DNA of 64,000 nt from Paenibacillus sp. E222 (GTDB lineage: Bacteria; Bacillota; Bacilli; Paenibacillales; Paenibacillaceae): the NCBI RefSeq assembly GCF_013401555.1, contig NZ_CP058552.1, positions 558,001-622,000 on the forward strand, written 5' to 3'. The notes beneath the pieces are model-generated. The model was not told where the DNA came from, searched no databases, and saw only the letters and a list, made by a program, of their open reading frames with translations. This document shows, piece after piece, positions 37,860 through 44,821 of the stretch (its first letter is position 1; every line of letters starts with the position of its first letter). Made by a program: the position numbers and the translations under genes.

Positions 37860-38492
37860 TCAGACATTCAACGCAGACACAGCTGCTCCCAATGAATAGA
37901 TCGGGTCAAGCGCCCGGATATGCAGTTCTTTTTCCACTTCCAAGGCGAATCCCATCGTTGCAAAACCTGTACACGCAAGAACAATGGACTCGGCGCCCTC
38001 CGCCTTCAGTCTTCTGGCGGCTTCCATAGCCGCGATTCGCCCCTGTGGCGTGTTGAGATCCAGCGTAGTTACCACACCTTCGGGACGCTCCATCCCAATA
38101 TAGGCATCACCTAGTATTCCTCGAATTAGATGAGGCACTTCCTCAAGGATGGTCAATACACCTACACGCGCCGCTGAAGTGAGCGCAAGATGTGCTGCAC
38201 ATGATCCAGCACCATAGACTGGGATGTCAACAGCGGCACGCATTTCTGCGAGAGCCGGATCGGCTGCACAACTGATACCGATGGAGGTACAGCCTTCCTG
38301 TTCCAGTTTTCGTGCCAGATCCACAATTTTGGGAATCGATTCAAGCTCTGTGGCCTGATCATATACCCCCAGCGGTTGATCGGGAATGCAGCGACTCCGA
38401 ACCTGAATGCCATAACGTCCTTCAATCAATGCCCCGTGTCTGTGGATATCTTCTTCATGATGAAGCGTAATCACTCTGATAAGACCCAACAT
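37860..38492 (-). CDS. Aspartate/glutamate/hydantoin racemase family protein
   Basis: Cofactor-independent racemase-type protein of about 210 residues. The two catalytic cysteines of the family appear in GISCAADPA (about residue 77) and VLACTGFA (about residue 180). N-terminal GLIRVITLHHEED and the central YGAGSCAAHLALTSAARVGVLTI fit the Asp/Glu/hydantoin group. I set the start at ATG 38492, after GGGGAGGAATGCTG; two upstream methionine codons lie on the wrong side of that site. Last gene of the leftward cluster; suggests that a D-amino acid, hydantoin or related chiral compound is an intermediate. Confidence 0.85.
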   Translation of the reverse strand: MLGLIRVITLHHEEDIHRHGALIEGRYGIQVRSRCIPDQPLGVYDQATELESIPKIVDLARKLEQEGCTSIGISCAADPALAEMRAAVDIPVYGAGSCAAHLALTSAARVGVLTILEEVPHLIRGILGDAYIGMERPEGVVTTLDLNTPQGRIAAMEAARRLKAEGAESIVLACTGFATMGFALEVEKELHIRALDPIYSLGAAVSALNV

Positions 38493-38510
38493 CAGCATTC
38501 CTCCCCAGGC

Positions 38511-38667
38511 TGTGGATATCTTGTGCATATGTTACCCACAAACTGTTGATAGTTACCCCCAGTTATGTGGATATCTCTTTATATATTGTGAATATGTTGT
38601 GTATTTGTCGCTAAAACTACCGCGTAATTTACGCATTGGTCCCCACTGTGGATATGTTGTGCATACG
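38511..38667 (-). repeat. Direct repeats TGTGGATAT-(C/G)-TTGTGCATA in the racemase leader
   Basis: Three copies of a roughly 19-bp unit read on the plus strand: TGTGGATATCTTGTGCATA at 38511, TGTGAATATGTTGTGTATT at 38597 and TGTGGATATGTTGTGCATA at 38647, plus a half copy TGTGGATAT at 38576. They lie between the aminopeptidase stop and the racemase start. Candidate binding sites for a regulator; also one base away from DnaA boxes. Confidence 0.6.
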
Positions 38668-38721
38668 CTCTCATTCACTTTTTTTTGATCTACAAGGTTA
38701 TCCCTTGAATATTCTGCTCTG

Positions 38722-39672
38722 TTATTGATCGAGCAGTTCTCCCTGACGCATAATCAACACATCATCAATGTACACATCCGGCTTCTGCACAACGGCATCA
38801 ATGTGAACACCTGCTGCAACTGTGCCGCCAAAGGTATTATTACTTCCAAAAGCAACATGAATCGTACCGTAGACTTTCTCGTCCTCCAGGACAACACCTG
38901 TAATTCGGGCCTTGTCATTGGTGCCAATGCCAAATTCGCCAAGAATCCGACCATCCCCTTCACCCAGCATGGATAACAACTTGTCTCCTTCAACGCCAGT
39001 TGCTGTAACAAGGCGCCCTTCTCTAACTGTCAGTAGAACAGGTTCACTGATCGCACCTATTCCTGCAATTGAGCCATCCACCAGGATTTCACCCTCGCCA
39101 ATGCCTTCAACGGGGGCGATGTACGCTTCACCGGAAGGCAAATTGCCGGATTCACCTGGATTGAGGTACATACCTGTGCTCGGCACGCCATTACGACCCT
39201 GAATGGAGAACGACAGCTGGTGTCCATCTTTTTCGATACGGACACTTCTCCCTGCACTCAGCATGGCCGTAACCTTATCTGTCAATGCCTTCACTTTGGG
39301 ATATTCTGCGGTAATGGCTCCGTTCATGAACATATCGTCCGTCATGCCCGGCATCGTAGCTACCCGGGTTCCAGCAGCTGCCGCCTGTTTACGCGCCTGC
39401 GTATGGGTTAATGAATAACGAGTTACGCACACTGCGACATCTGCACACTTCATCGCTTCGGCAATCGGCGCAGGCGGCTCTTCACCGGATTTGCTCCGTT
39501 CCTTCATCACCATTAGTACCGCATCTGCTCCCAGTGCCTTGCCTGCCTCATATATGGACTCGGCCAGTTCTCTCTTGGCATCATCCGCTACGACAGCCAG
39601 TGTCTCACCACTGCGAAGTCCAAGGCATTCCACCAAAACATTTTTACTGACGTCAATTCGTTGCTGGTTCAT
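38722..39672 (-). CDS. M29-like aminopeptidase family protein
   Basis: A 316-residue protein resembling the leucyl aminopeptidase (aminopeptidase T, M29) group. N-terminal domain: VECLGLRSGETLAVVADDAKRELAESIYEAG. C-terminal half has the conserved G-x-S/G pattern (GMYLNPGESGNLPSGEAYIAP-like), LGEFGIGTNDKARITG with a metal-site Glu, and GTIHVAFGSNNTFGG with a metal-site His. 19 bp after the AroM gene, start ATG after ACAGGAGGAGACGAACCA. In this cluster it probably cleaves the imported or processed compound; whether it is a true peptidase is open. Confidence 0.85.
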   Translation of the reverse strand: MNQQRIDVSKNVLVECLGLRSGETLAVVADDAKRELAESIYEAGKALGADAVLMVMKERSKSGEEPPAPIAEAMKCADVAVCVTRYSLTHTQARKQAAAAGTRVATMPGMTDDMFMNGAITAEYPKVKALTDKVTAMLSAGRSVRIEKDGHQLSFSIQGRNGVPSTGMYLNPGESGNLPSGEAYIAPVEGIGEGEILVDGSIAGIGAISEPVLLTVREGRLVTATGVEGDKLLSMLGEGDGRILGEFGIGTNDKARITGVVLEDEKVYGTIHVAFGSNNTFGGTVAAGVHIDAVVQKPDVYIDDVLIMRQGELLDQ

Positions 39673-39691
39673 TGGTTCGTCTCCTCCTGTG

Positions 39692-40363
39692 TCAGACCAT
39701 TTCCGCTACTAGCTTCCCCATTAGAGCATTCGACAAAATGACTGGGATTCCTGCGCTGGCATTGGCAACCCACTGACGGTGGCGCTCATCATACCCCATG
39801 CAATCCAGTAAAATAAGTTCAACACGCCCCTTTAATGATTCCGTCGCCTGCCGGAACTCAGCCTCCCCGGATGTATAAGGAGAAGCAGCGGCAAACGCAG
39901 GCTGGACCAGGGAGGAAAACTTCAAATCAAGCTGTCCCGCTTGCTCTGGCAATGGTCCGATAAGCCCCAGACGGCGGCCATCGGCCATCGCCTGTACGGC
40001 TGGAGGAATAATGCGGTCAGGCTCAATGAGGTGCACCTTGACTGAACGCAGACCTGGAAAGGAACCTGTGCACAGCAGCAGAATATTGGGGACACCCATT
40101 GCTTCGAATTCACGAATCTTTTGATTCAGCATCGGTCTGATTTTTTCACGGGATACGATAGCCGCACTGCCATCCTGTAGACGGGAAGTGAGCACATATT
40201 CACCAGGTTCCGGGGCCAGCGCAGCAATCTGAGTTGCCGACAGCCCGTCCAGCACTCCGACCTGAAGGAGTTCCGCCCGCCCCTCCAGATACTTTTCTAT
40301 GACAGGCGCAACATCGGTTCGCGGAGCTTGTCCAATCGTAATCATGCCAAGCTGCTTGGTCAT
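39692..40363 (-). CDS. AroM family protein
   Basis: A 223-residue protein of the AroM family, named from the gene next to aroL in E. coli but of unknown biochemical function. Visible marks: LGMITIGQAPRTDVAPVIEKYL at the start, a central LLLCTGSFPGL with a conserved cysteine, and LILLDCMGYDERHR with a second cysteine. The two cysteines at these places echo the Asp/Glu racemase fold, so AroM may be a distant racemase- or isomerase-like enzyme. Start ATG follows TAGGAGGCTAGAAC. It lies between DUF1177 and the aminopeptidase genes on one transcript. Confidence 0.85.
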   Translation of the reverse strand: MTKQLGMITIGQAPRTDVAPVIEKYLEGRAELLQVGVLDGLSATQIAALAPEPGEYVLTSRLQDGSAAIVSREKIRPMLNQKIREFEAMGVPNILLLCTGSFPGLRSVKVHLIEPDRIIPPAVQAMADGRRLGLIGPLPEQAGQLDLKFSSLVQPAFAAASPYTSGEAEFRQATESLKGRVELILLDCMGYDERHRQWVANASAGIPVILSNALMGKLVAEMV

Positions 40364-40459
40364 GTTCTAGCCTCCTACATATCAGATCGGCTGTAGAAGC
40401 CACGTATGTCCACAGCATTATTTTCACCTGCCGCGTTAACCGTGAACTTCTCGACTAAA

Positions 40460-41410
40460 CTATGCTGACGGAGCTGCCTGGATTCCTGGGGTCTGAAGTA
40501 CTTTCATTGATCCATATAGACGAGTAATCAGGTTATATTCCTCCACATTGTAGAAAGAACAGGTGCCATTCGTAAATTCCTTGGCTGTCTCCACGACCAA
40601 ACGAACTGCGCTTGCAATGTCAACCTCATGGCTCGCTCCTGTGCCGCATCCCGGAACTGCGGATTGTGCGGTTACAGCTACGCCTACAACGGGTGCATGT
40701 GTAGCCACAGCTGGCTGTAAAATGGAATTGATATGGTATAAGTCATTGCCGTATGGCGTAATATCCTGCGTTGTAATCGGGAAAGTCACAGGCAGCTGCC
40801 CTGTGGTCATCTCCATAATTCGGAGCAAATCATCGCTCACCCGTAAAATATATCCCTCTTTCACTGTTGGCGAAATGGCGATGCCTTTATGGTTAATCAC
40901 CCGGTTTCCTTTGGTTGTATCAATGGACAAAATGGCTTCCATCTCAGGTAGAACCTCATGTTCGTTCATCTGCAAAATGTCGACCGGAGAGTCCATAAAA
41001 TCAACCGGTTCATGCGGAAGCGTGGGAGCATCCGGACAGATATGCGTAGTTACAATGACATCACCTTTAAGCGAATCACCCTTGGTCTGCATATCGGCGA
41101 GTTTCAGTCCTGCTGCGACAGCAGCAACGGCGCCATCGGCATCCGAGACGAGTCCGATGCGTGTAGGACGGGCACCGATTCCACCCAGTCGTCCGACAAT
41201 CCCCATGGTCGGGGCCTGCCCTCCCGACAGCTTGCCTTGTGTACCAGGGATGATGATTTTAACAAAATCCGTGCTTCCCTTTTCCCCTTGTACGGTCAGC
41301 ACTTCAACGGAAACCTGTGGGTATTGAACAAATAGTTGCTTTACACTTTCACCATTTACATAAGCGCTGTCCAGCGCGTCCAGTGCCAATAACGTTTTTT
41401 GAAGTGGCAT
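40460..41410 (-). CDS. DUF1177 family protein
   Basis: A 316-residue protein of the uncharacterised DUF1177 family. Visible blocks: KTLLALDALDSAYVNGESVKQLF, then PTMGIVGRLGGIGARPTRIGL, DADGAVAAVAAGLKLADM, VIVTTHICPDAPT and VVGVAVTAQSAVPGCGTGASHEVDIASAVR. Conserved His/Cys/Asp residues in the last two suggest a metal enzyme, but no reaction is known to me. Start ATG 41410 after GAGGAGGATGTGTACA. It is the first gene of the operon DUF1177, AroM, aminopeptidase, racemase, with a cre-like site about 130 bp upstream. Confidence 0.85.
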   Translation of the reverse strand: MPLQKTLLALDALDSAYVNGESVKQLFVQYPQVSVEVLTVQGEKGSTDFVKIIIPGTQGKLSGGQAPTMGIVGRLGGIGARPTRIGLVSDADGAVAAVAAGLKLADMQTKGDSLKGDVIVTTHICPDAPTLPHEPVDFMDSPVDILQMNEHEVLPEMEAILSIDTTKGNRVINHKGIAISPTVKEGYILRVSDDLLRIMEMTTGQLPVTFPITTQDITPYGNDLYHINSILQPAVATHAPVVGVAVTAQSAVPGCGTGASHEVDIASAVRLVVETAKEFTNGTCSFYNVEEYNLITRLYGSMKVLQTPGIQAAPSA

Positions 41411-41537
41411 TGTACACATCCTCCTCTTAGCTGTTGATCTTGAAATCAAGTCTATCGCAGTTCAGAAGAGGCTCACAATGTACTGCCTTGCCAAAATGAG
41501 CATCGTTTTATTGTGCGACAAGTATAAATGGAAGTGA

Positions 41538-41552
41538 AAATAACGTTTTCAT
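41538..41552 (-). promoter_or_regulatory. Possible CcpA (cre) site upstream of the DUF1177 operon
   Basis: Minus-strand ATGAAAACGTTATTT fits the cre consensus WTGNAANCGNWNNCW except at the last positions. It lies in the promoter region of the operon, so catabolite repression is plausible. Confidence 0.35.
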
Positions 41553-41638
41553 TCCGTTTATCTAACTGTATGTGTAATATAATTTAACATTTTATTATCG
41601 AGCGACTTGAATATCATGTAATTTTGGGAATGCACACT

Positions 41639-43660
41639 TCATTTCTTCGCATACCCTCTTTTCATTTGCCACTCCACAAGCAGCGAAGCAGTTTCTTCCG
41701 CATGAAACAGGGGAAATTGGTGCCCATAGGGAAGTTCCACATGTTGAACGGAGGAATGGATATTTTCGGGGCGCGCGTATCCCTTATCGTTTGTCCCCCA
41801 AACCATAAGTGTGCGCTGCGCATCTGCACTTGTCTGCGACACTTTATCATTTGAATGAGACTGTATCCAGTGGAGCAAATCAGCATTCGCTCCTGCGATG
41901 CGGGGAGACTTCAAACCAGAAGAAACTCTTCTCGCATAACCTTTCAGCAGAGTTGGATTGATCTCCGAAACATCTGCTCTTTTTAACTGTCCAGCCACTT
42001 GCTGTGGAGTCATCCGAGATAACAGTCCTTGCAGCATTCTTCTCGGGAGCCTTGATATCAGGCGCTGCATTCCGTCTTTTGAAGCTCCCCATACGGGTTG
42101 CAGCAAGGCAAGCTGGATATTTTCACGTCCACTCTCCTGCATCACCGCCGCGGCTATGGCTGCCCCAACAGAATGTCCTAACAGTTTGACAGGACCTTGT
42201 ATCTCATCCAGCACACTTCGCATCGCTTCGACCTGCCCTTTGAAGGCCGCCCCTATTATCTTGTTCCGATGAACCGGAGAACGCCCAAATCCGGCAAGAT
42301 CCACAAGCCATACAGGGTTTCCCGTCATACTCCATAGCGCATCTCCCAGCGGGATCATATCGTCAGCACTGCTCATCAAACCATGAACAATCACCCACGG
42401 CTCCCCTTGACCCTCATGGAGCAGCACCGCAAGACTGCCCTTACGTGTCCGAGTCCAGCTCTGAGGCAGATCCTCCTGTGCAGGATAGCTGAAACGATAA
42501 TCCAAATCGGCTATTACGTAAGGTAATAGCTCGCTAACTTCAGGCAAGTTTAGTCCCATTCGTCGAAATAACCGCTCCGTCTGCTGCACTTCAAACTCCT
42601 GTTTGGTAATAAACGCGATCGATTCAGGCGGTATTCCGCTGATCTTTGTACCACCAGCCTTCATCGCTGCATGGATCATGGGCAGAGGTACTGACCATCG
42701 AGGTGCAGATACATCCAACTCAACCGCCATTAGCCGAATCAGTTCCTTCATATCCGGACCGTCCGCTTTTCTGGACAACAAGGGATATGTCCCGCCGGAT
42801 GGATGACTGTCCTGAGTCAGAAAAACAAGGGTCTTTGCAACCACATCATTGGATACAAGGGGCAGCCAATGCTGTCGACCACCAGGAATCACCGGCATTC
42901 TACGCCTTCTCATTGCCTGTATCATCATGCCAATTCCACCCGTTTGTTCGGTTGCCCCTGTAGGATATGGACCCACGATTGTACTCGGGTTAACAACAGA
43001 TAAGACATACGAATGCTGCTCAGCGTGCTGTCGAATATAGCGGTCCGCTTCGAATTTCATATGTTCATAAGCACTTTCCGAATGGAAGGCTTTGCTAATC
43101 AATGACTTCTGACCGCTCGACTTATCCCCAACATCTTCATTCGTTGAAGATATAGGCGGAGAATCCTTCCTTCCATACGGACTCATAAAACCAACCACGT
43201 GGATAAAGTGCCTCAATCCTTGTTTACGCTGGATTTCTTCGGCCAATTCGGCCATCCCTCTTGCTCCATTCATAAAAATCTGTTCTGCCACCTTCGGTTG
43301 CAATGTGACATCCATCGTCCCACCTGCATGAATTATGACATTGGCCTGAAGAGCACGTTCACGATCAGCTTTGGTCAGTCCGAGGCCAGGAGCTGACAGA
43401 TCTCCCTGAATACAAGTTATTCGGCTGAAATCCGTTACTCCGTATGCATTCAGAACCATCCTCGCTTTGGATTCCGAGCGTACAAGCAGTAATAACTGCA
43501 CTTCACTGTGCCCAAGTTGTTTTACTGCCTCCTTGCCTATAAATCCGGTACTGCCTGTCATCAAAATAGTGGTTGATTCAGTCGCTATGTTGTTCTTAGC
43601 TGGATTGGAATCAGTCTTACCTCCTGCGTTTAATGATGATGATGAATTATGTATACTCAT
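41639..43660 (-). CDS. Fusion of NAD(P)-dependent acyl reductase-like SDR and alpha/beta hydrolase
   Basis: A 673-residue two-domain protein. Residues 30-390: an extended SDR of the NAD_binding_4 (thioester/fatty-acyl reductase-like) group, with the nucleotide loop TGSTGFIG, IIHAGGTMDVT, and the catalytic pair in AYEHMKFEADR (Y-x-x-x-K), then VNPSTIVGPYP. Residues 425-670: an alpha/beta hydrolase with WVIVHGLMSSADD (oxyanion HG), nucleophile elbow LGHSVGAA and a C-terminal catalytic His in LPYGHQFPLF. It lacks an acyl-carrier domain. Start ATG is preceded by AAGGGAGAGAGATTAGAA. A TetR-type repressor gene lies immediately upstream on the same strand and an 18-bp operator lies between them. It may process a fatty acid or ester signal, but the substrate is unknown. 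Confidence 0.87.
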   Translation of the reverse strand: MSIHNSSSSLNAGGKTDSNPAKNNIATESTTILMTGSTGFIGKEAVKQLGHSEVQLLLLVRSESKARMVLNAYGVTDFSRITCIQGDLSAPGLGLTKADRERALQANVIIHAGGTMDVTLQPKVAEQIFMNGARGMAELAEEIQRKQGLRHFIHVVGFMSPYGRKDSPPISSTNEDVGDKSSGQKSLISKAFHSESAYEHMKFEADRYIRQHAEQHSYVLSVVNPSTIVGPYPTGATEQTGGIGMMIQAMRRRRMPVIPGGRQHWLPLVSNDVVAKTLVFLTQDSHPSGGTYPLLSRKADGPDMKELIRLMAVELDVSAPRWSVPLPMIHAAMKAGGTKISGIPPESIAFITKQEFEVQQTERLFRRMGLNLPEVSELLPYVIADLDYRFSYPAQEDLPQSWTRTRKGSLAVLLHEGQGEPWVIVHGLMSSADDMIPLGDALWSMTGNPVWLVDLAGFGRSPVHRNKIIGAAFKGQVEAMRSVLDEIQGPVKLLGHSVGAAIAAAVMQESGRENIQLALLQPVWGASKDGMQRLISRLPRRMLQGLLSRMTPQQVAGQLKRADVSEINPTLLKGYARRVSSGLKSPRIAGANADLLHWIQSHSNDKVSQTSADAQRTLMVWGTNDKGYARPENIHSSVQHVELPYGHQFPLFHAEETASLLVEWQMKRGYAKK

Positions 43661-43695
43661 TTCTAATCTCTCTCCCTTTTTAGTATTATTTATTT

Positions 43696-43713
43696 TAGTA
43701 CTATACAGTACTA
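43696..43713. promoter_or_regulatory. TetR-type operator O1 upstream of the fusion gene
   Basis: TAGTACT-ATAC-AGTACTA, a near-perfect 18-bp palindrome. The same sequence with one changed base occurs at 44369 upstream of the tetR gene. A TATAGT -10 element for the leftward promoter lies within it. Confidence 0.75.
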
Positions 43714-43738
43714 GTTATGATCAAAAAAAGAGCTTCGT

Positions 43739-44365
43739 TTACCGAAGCATCTGACAAAATGTACGTGCTGACTGTTCAATTATCCCTATATCACGTGCAG
43801 TCTCCGCGAGTACAAGTGAACCCTCGAATGCAGCGATAAATAAAGCAGCCGCGGGTCCCGGCTCAATCCCTTTACGAAATTCGCCACGCTCCACCCCTTG
43901 CTGCAACAGCTTTTCCATCATCGGCTGCAGCTCACGGAAGAAACGGGCTATGCTCTCTTTCACTTCGGGTGCGCTGGCTGGTGTCTGCATATACAATGTA
44001 ATAAACGGACAACTCCCTTTATAATCGCGCCCTTCCATGCCTGCGGACAGTAAGGCCATAAACGAATAGATCCGTTCTGTGACCTCTCGTTCACGCTGAC
44101 TGAGCAGCAGGTAGATCTCCGATTCATACTGGGCAATCCAGTACTGCACCACGGCCTGGAGCAATTCCTCCTTGTTTTTGAAATGGTAATAAATATTCGA
44201 TTTGGATACCCCGCTTGCCCGCACGACCTCATCCATGCTGACATAGCTGTAACCCTGACGCAAAAATAACTGAGCAGCCACTTCGACTGCCTTGGTCCGA
44301 TTAACCGGATTGGAACTTTTGGATTTCATAGAAGCAGAATTTGAATTTGAATTTGAATTTTTCAT
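43739..44365 (-). CDS. TetR/AcrR family transcriptional regulator
   Basis: Repressor of 208 residues. N-terminal helix-turn-helix about residues 18-65: VNRTKAVEVAAQLFLRQGYSYVSMDEVVRASGVSKSNIYYHFKNKEELL, of which the last part is the family signature. C-terminal ligand-binding/dimer domain follows, with YKGSCPFITLYMQTP near residue 120. The first twelve residues (MKNSNSNSNSAS) come from an AAATTC tandem repeat. There is no ribosome binding site before the ATG at 44365; the -10 box ends 7 bases upstream, so the mRNA is predicted to be leaderless. Matching operators in front of this gene and the downstream fusion gene indicate autoregulation and control of that enzyme. Confidence 0.88.
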   Translation of the reverse strand: MKNSNSNSNSASMKSKSSNPVNRTKAVEVAAQLFLRQGYSYVSMDEVVRASGVSKSNIYYHFKNKEELLQAVVQYWIAQYESEIYLLLSQREREVTERIYSFMALLSAGMEGRDYKGSCPFITLYMQTPASAPEVKESIARFFRELQPMMEKLLQQGVERGEFRKGIEPGPAAALFIAAFEGSLVLAETARDIGIIEQSARTFCQMLR

Positions 44366-44368
44366 AAA

Positions 44369-44401
44369 TAGAACTATACAGTACTAATCAAACAAATACA
44401 A
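44369..44401 (-). promoter_or_regulatory. tetR promoter overlapping operator O2
   Basis: Minus strand: -35 TTGTAT (44401-44396), 17-bp spacer, -10 TATAGT (44378-44373). The 18-bp operator TAGAACT-ATAC-AGTACTA occupies 44369-44386 and covers the -10 box. The expected transcription start falls at or one base before the ATG. Confidence 0.7.
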
Positions 44402-44448
44402 GTTATGTTGTTAACAAAAGATGATCTTTGCCCAAATATTTCTCGTAC

Positions 44449-44758
44449 TTGTCCACATTTAGAACATTGTACACACAGGATATCCACATATAGTATTAAC
44501 TCTGTGTTAAATATGTCATTGGGCCTCACCATATGATGGAGTTATCCACATTTCAAGAGCGGGTTCGCCATTTGTTCTTCCATTCGGCAATGATGATGGC
44601 GTCCACTTACAATAAAACAGGCCAACCAGAATGAAATTCTGGCTGACCTGTTCGAGGCTCGAGATACTCGAAATATGAATTACATAATATGAACTGTCCA
44701 TCGAATCAAATCAGTTGCGAATGGCTCCAATAGCCTGTGGATACTAGTATGTGGATAA
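44449..44758. promoter_or_regulatory. Cluster of DnaA-box-like sequences
   Basis: Within 310 bp are two perfect DnaA boxes, TTATCCACA (44542-44550) and, inverted, TGTGGATAA (44750-44758), plus three one-mismatch copies at 44449, 44480 and 44736. The surrounding 456-bp gap between tetR and the sugar-binding protein gene is otherwise without genes except for a terminator at 44612. No dnaA or dnaN gene is near, so it is not oriC. Confidence 0.45.
44612..44652 (-). terminator. Terminator after the sugar-binding protein gene
   Basis: AACAGGCCAACCAGAAT (44616-44632) pairs with ATTCTGGCTGACCTGTT (44636-44652) with two mismatches; on the minus strand a TTTTATTG tail follows. It lies about 170 bp after the stop codon. 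Confidence 0.7.
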
Positions 44759-44821
44759 CCATTCAAGGATGAGACAGCACTATTTTACTTATACACTTAT
44801 ACGGATAGCTCATCCGAGTGA

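Noticed and set aside
38511..38655. Replication origin from DnaA-box-like repeats
   Set aside because: All copies differ from the consensus at the last base and no dnaA, dnaN or AT-rich unwinding region is near.
44516..44701. 61-codon frame on the minus strand before the sugar-binding protein
   Set aside because: It overlaps the terminator of the binding-protein gene and a perfect DnaA box, and has no start site signal.
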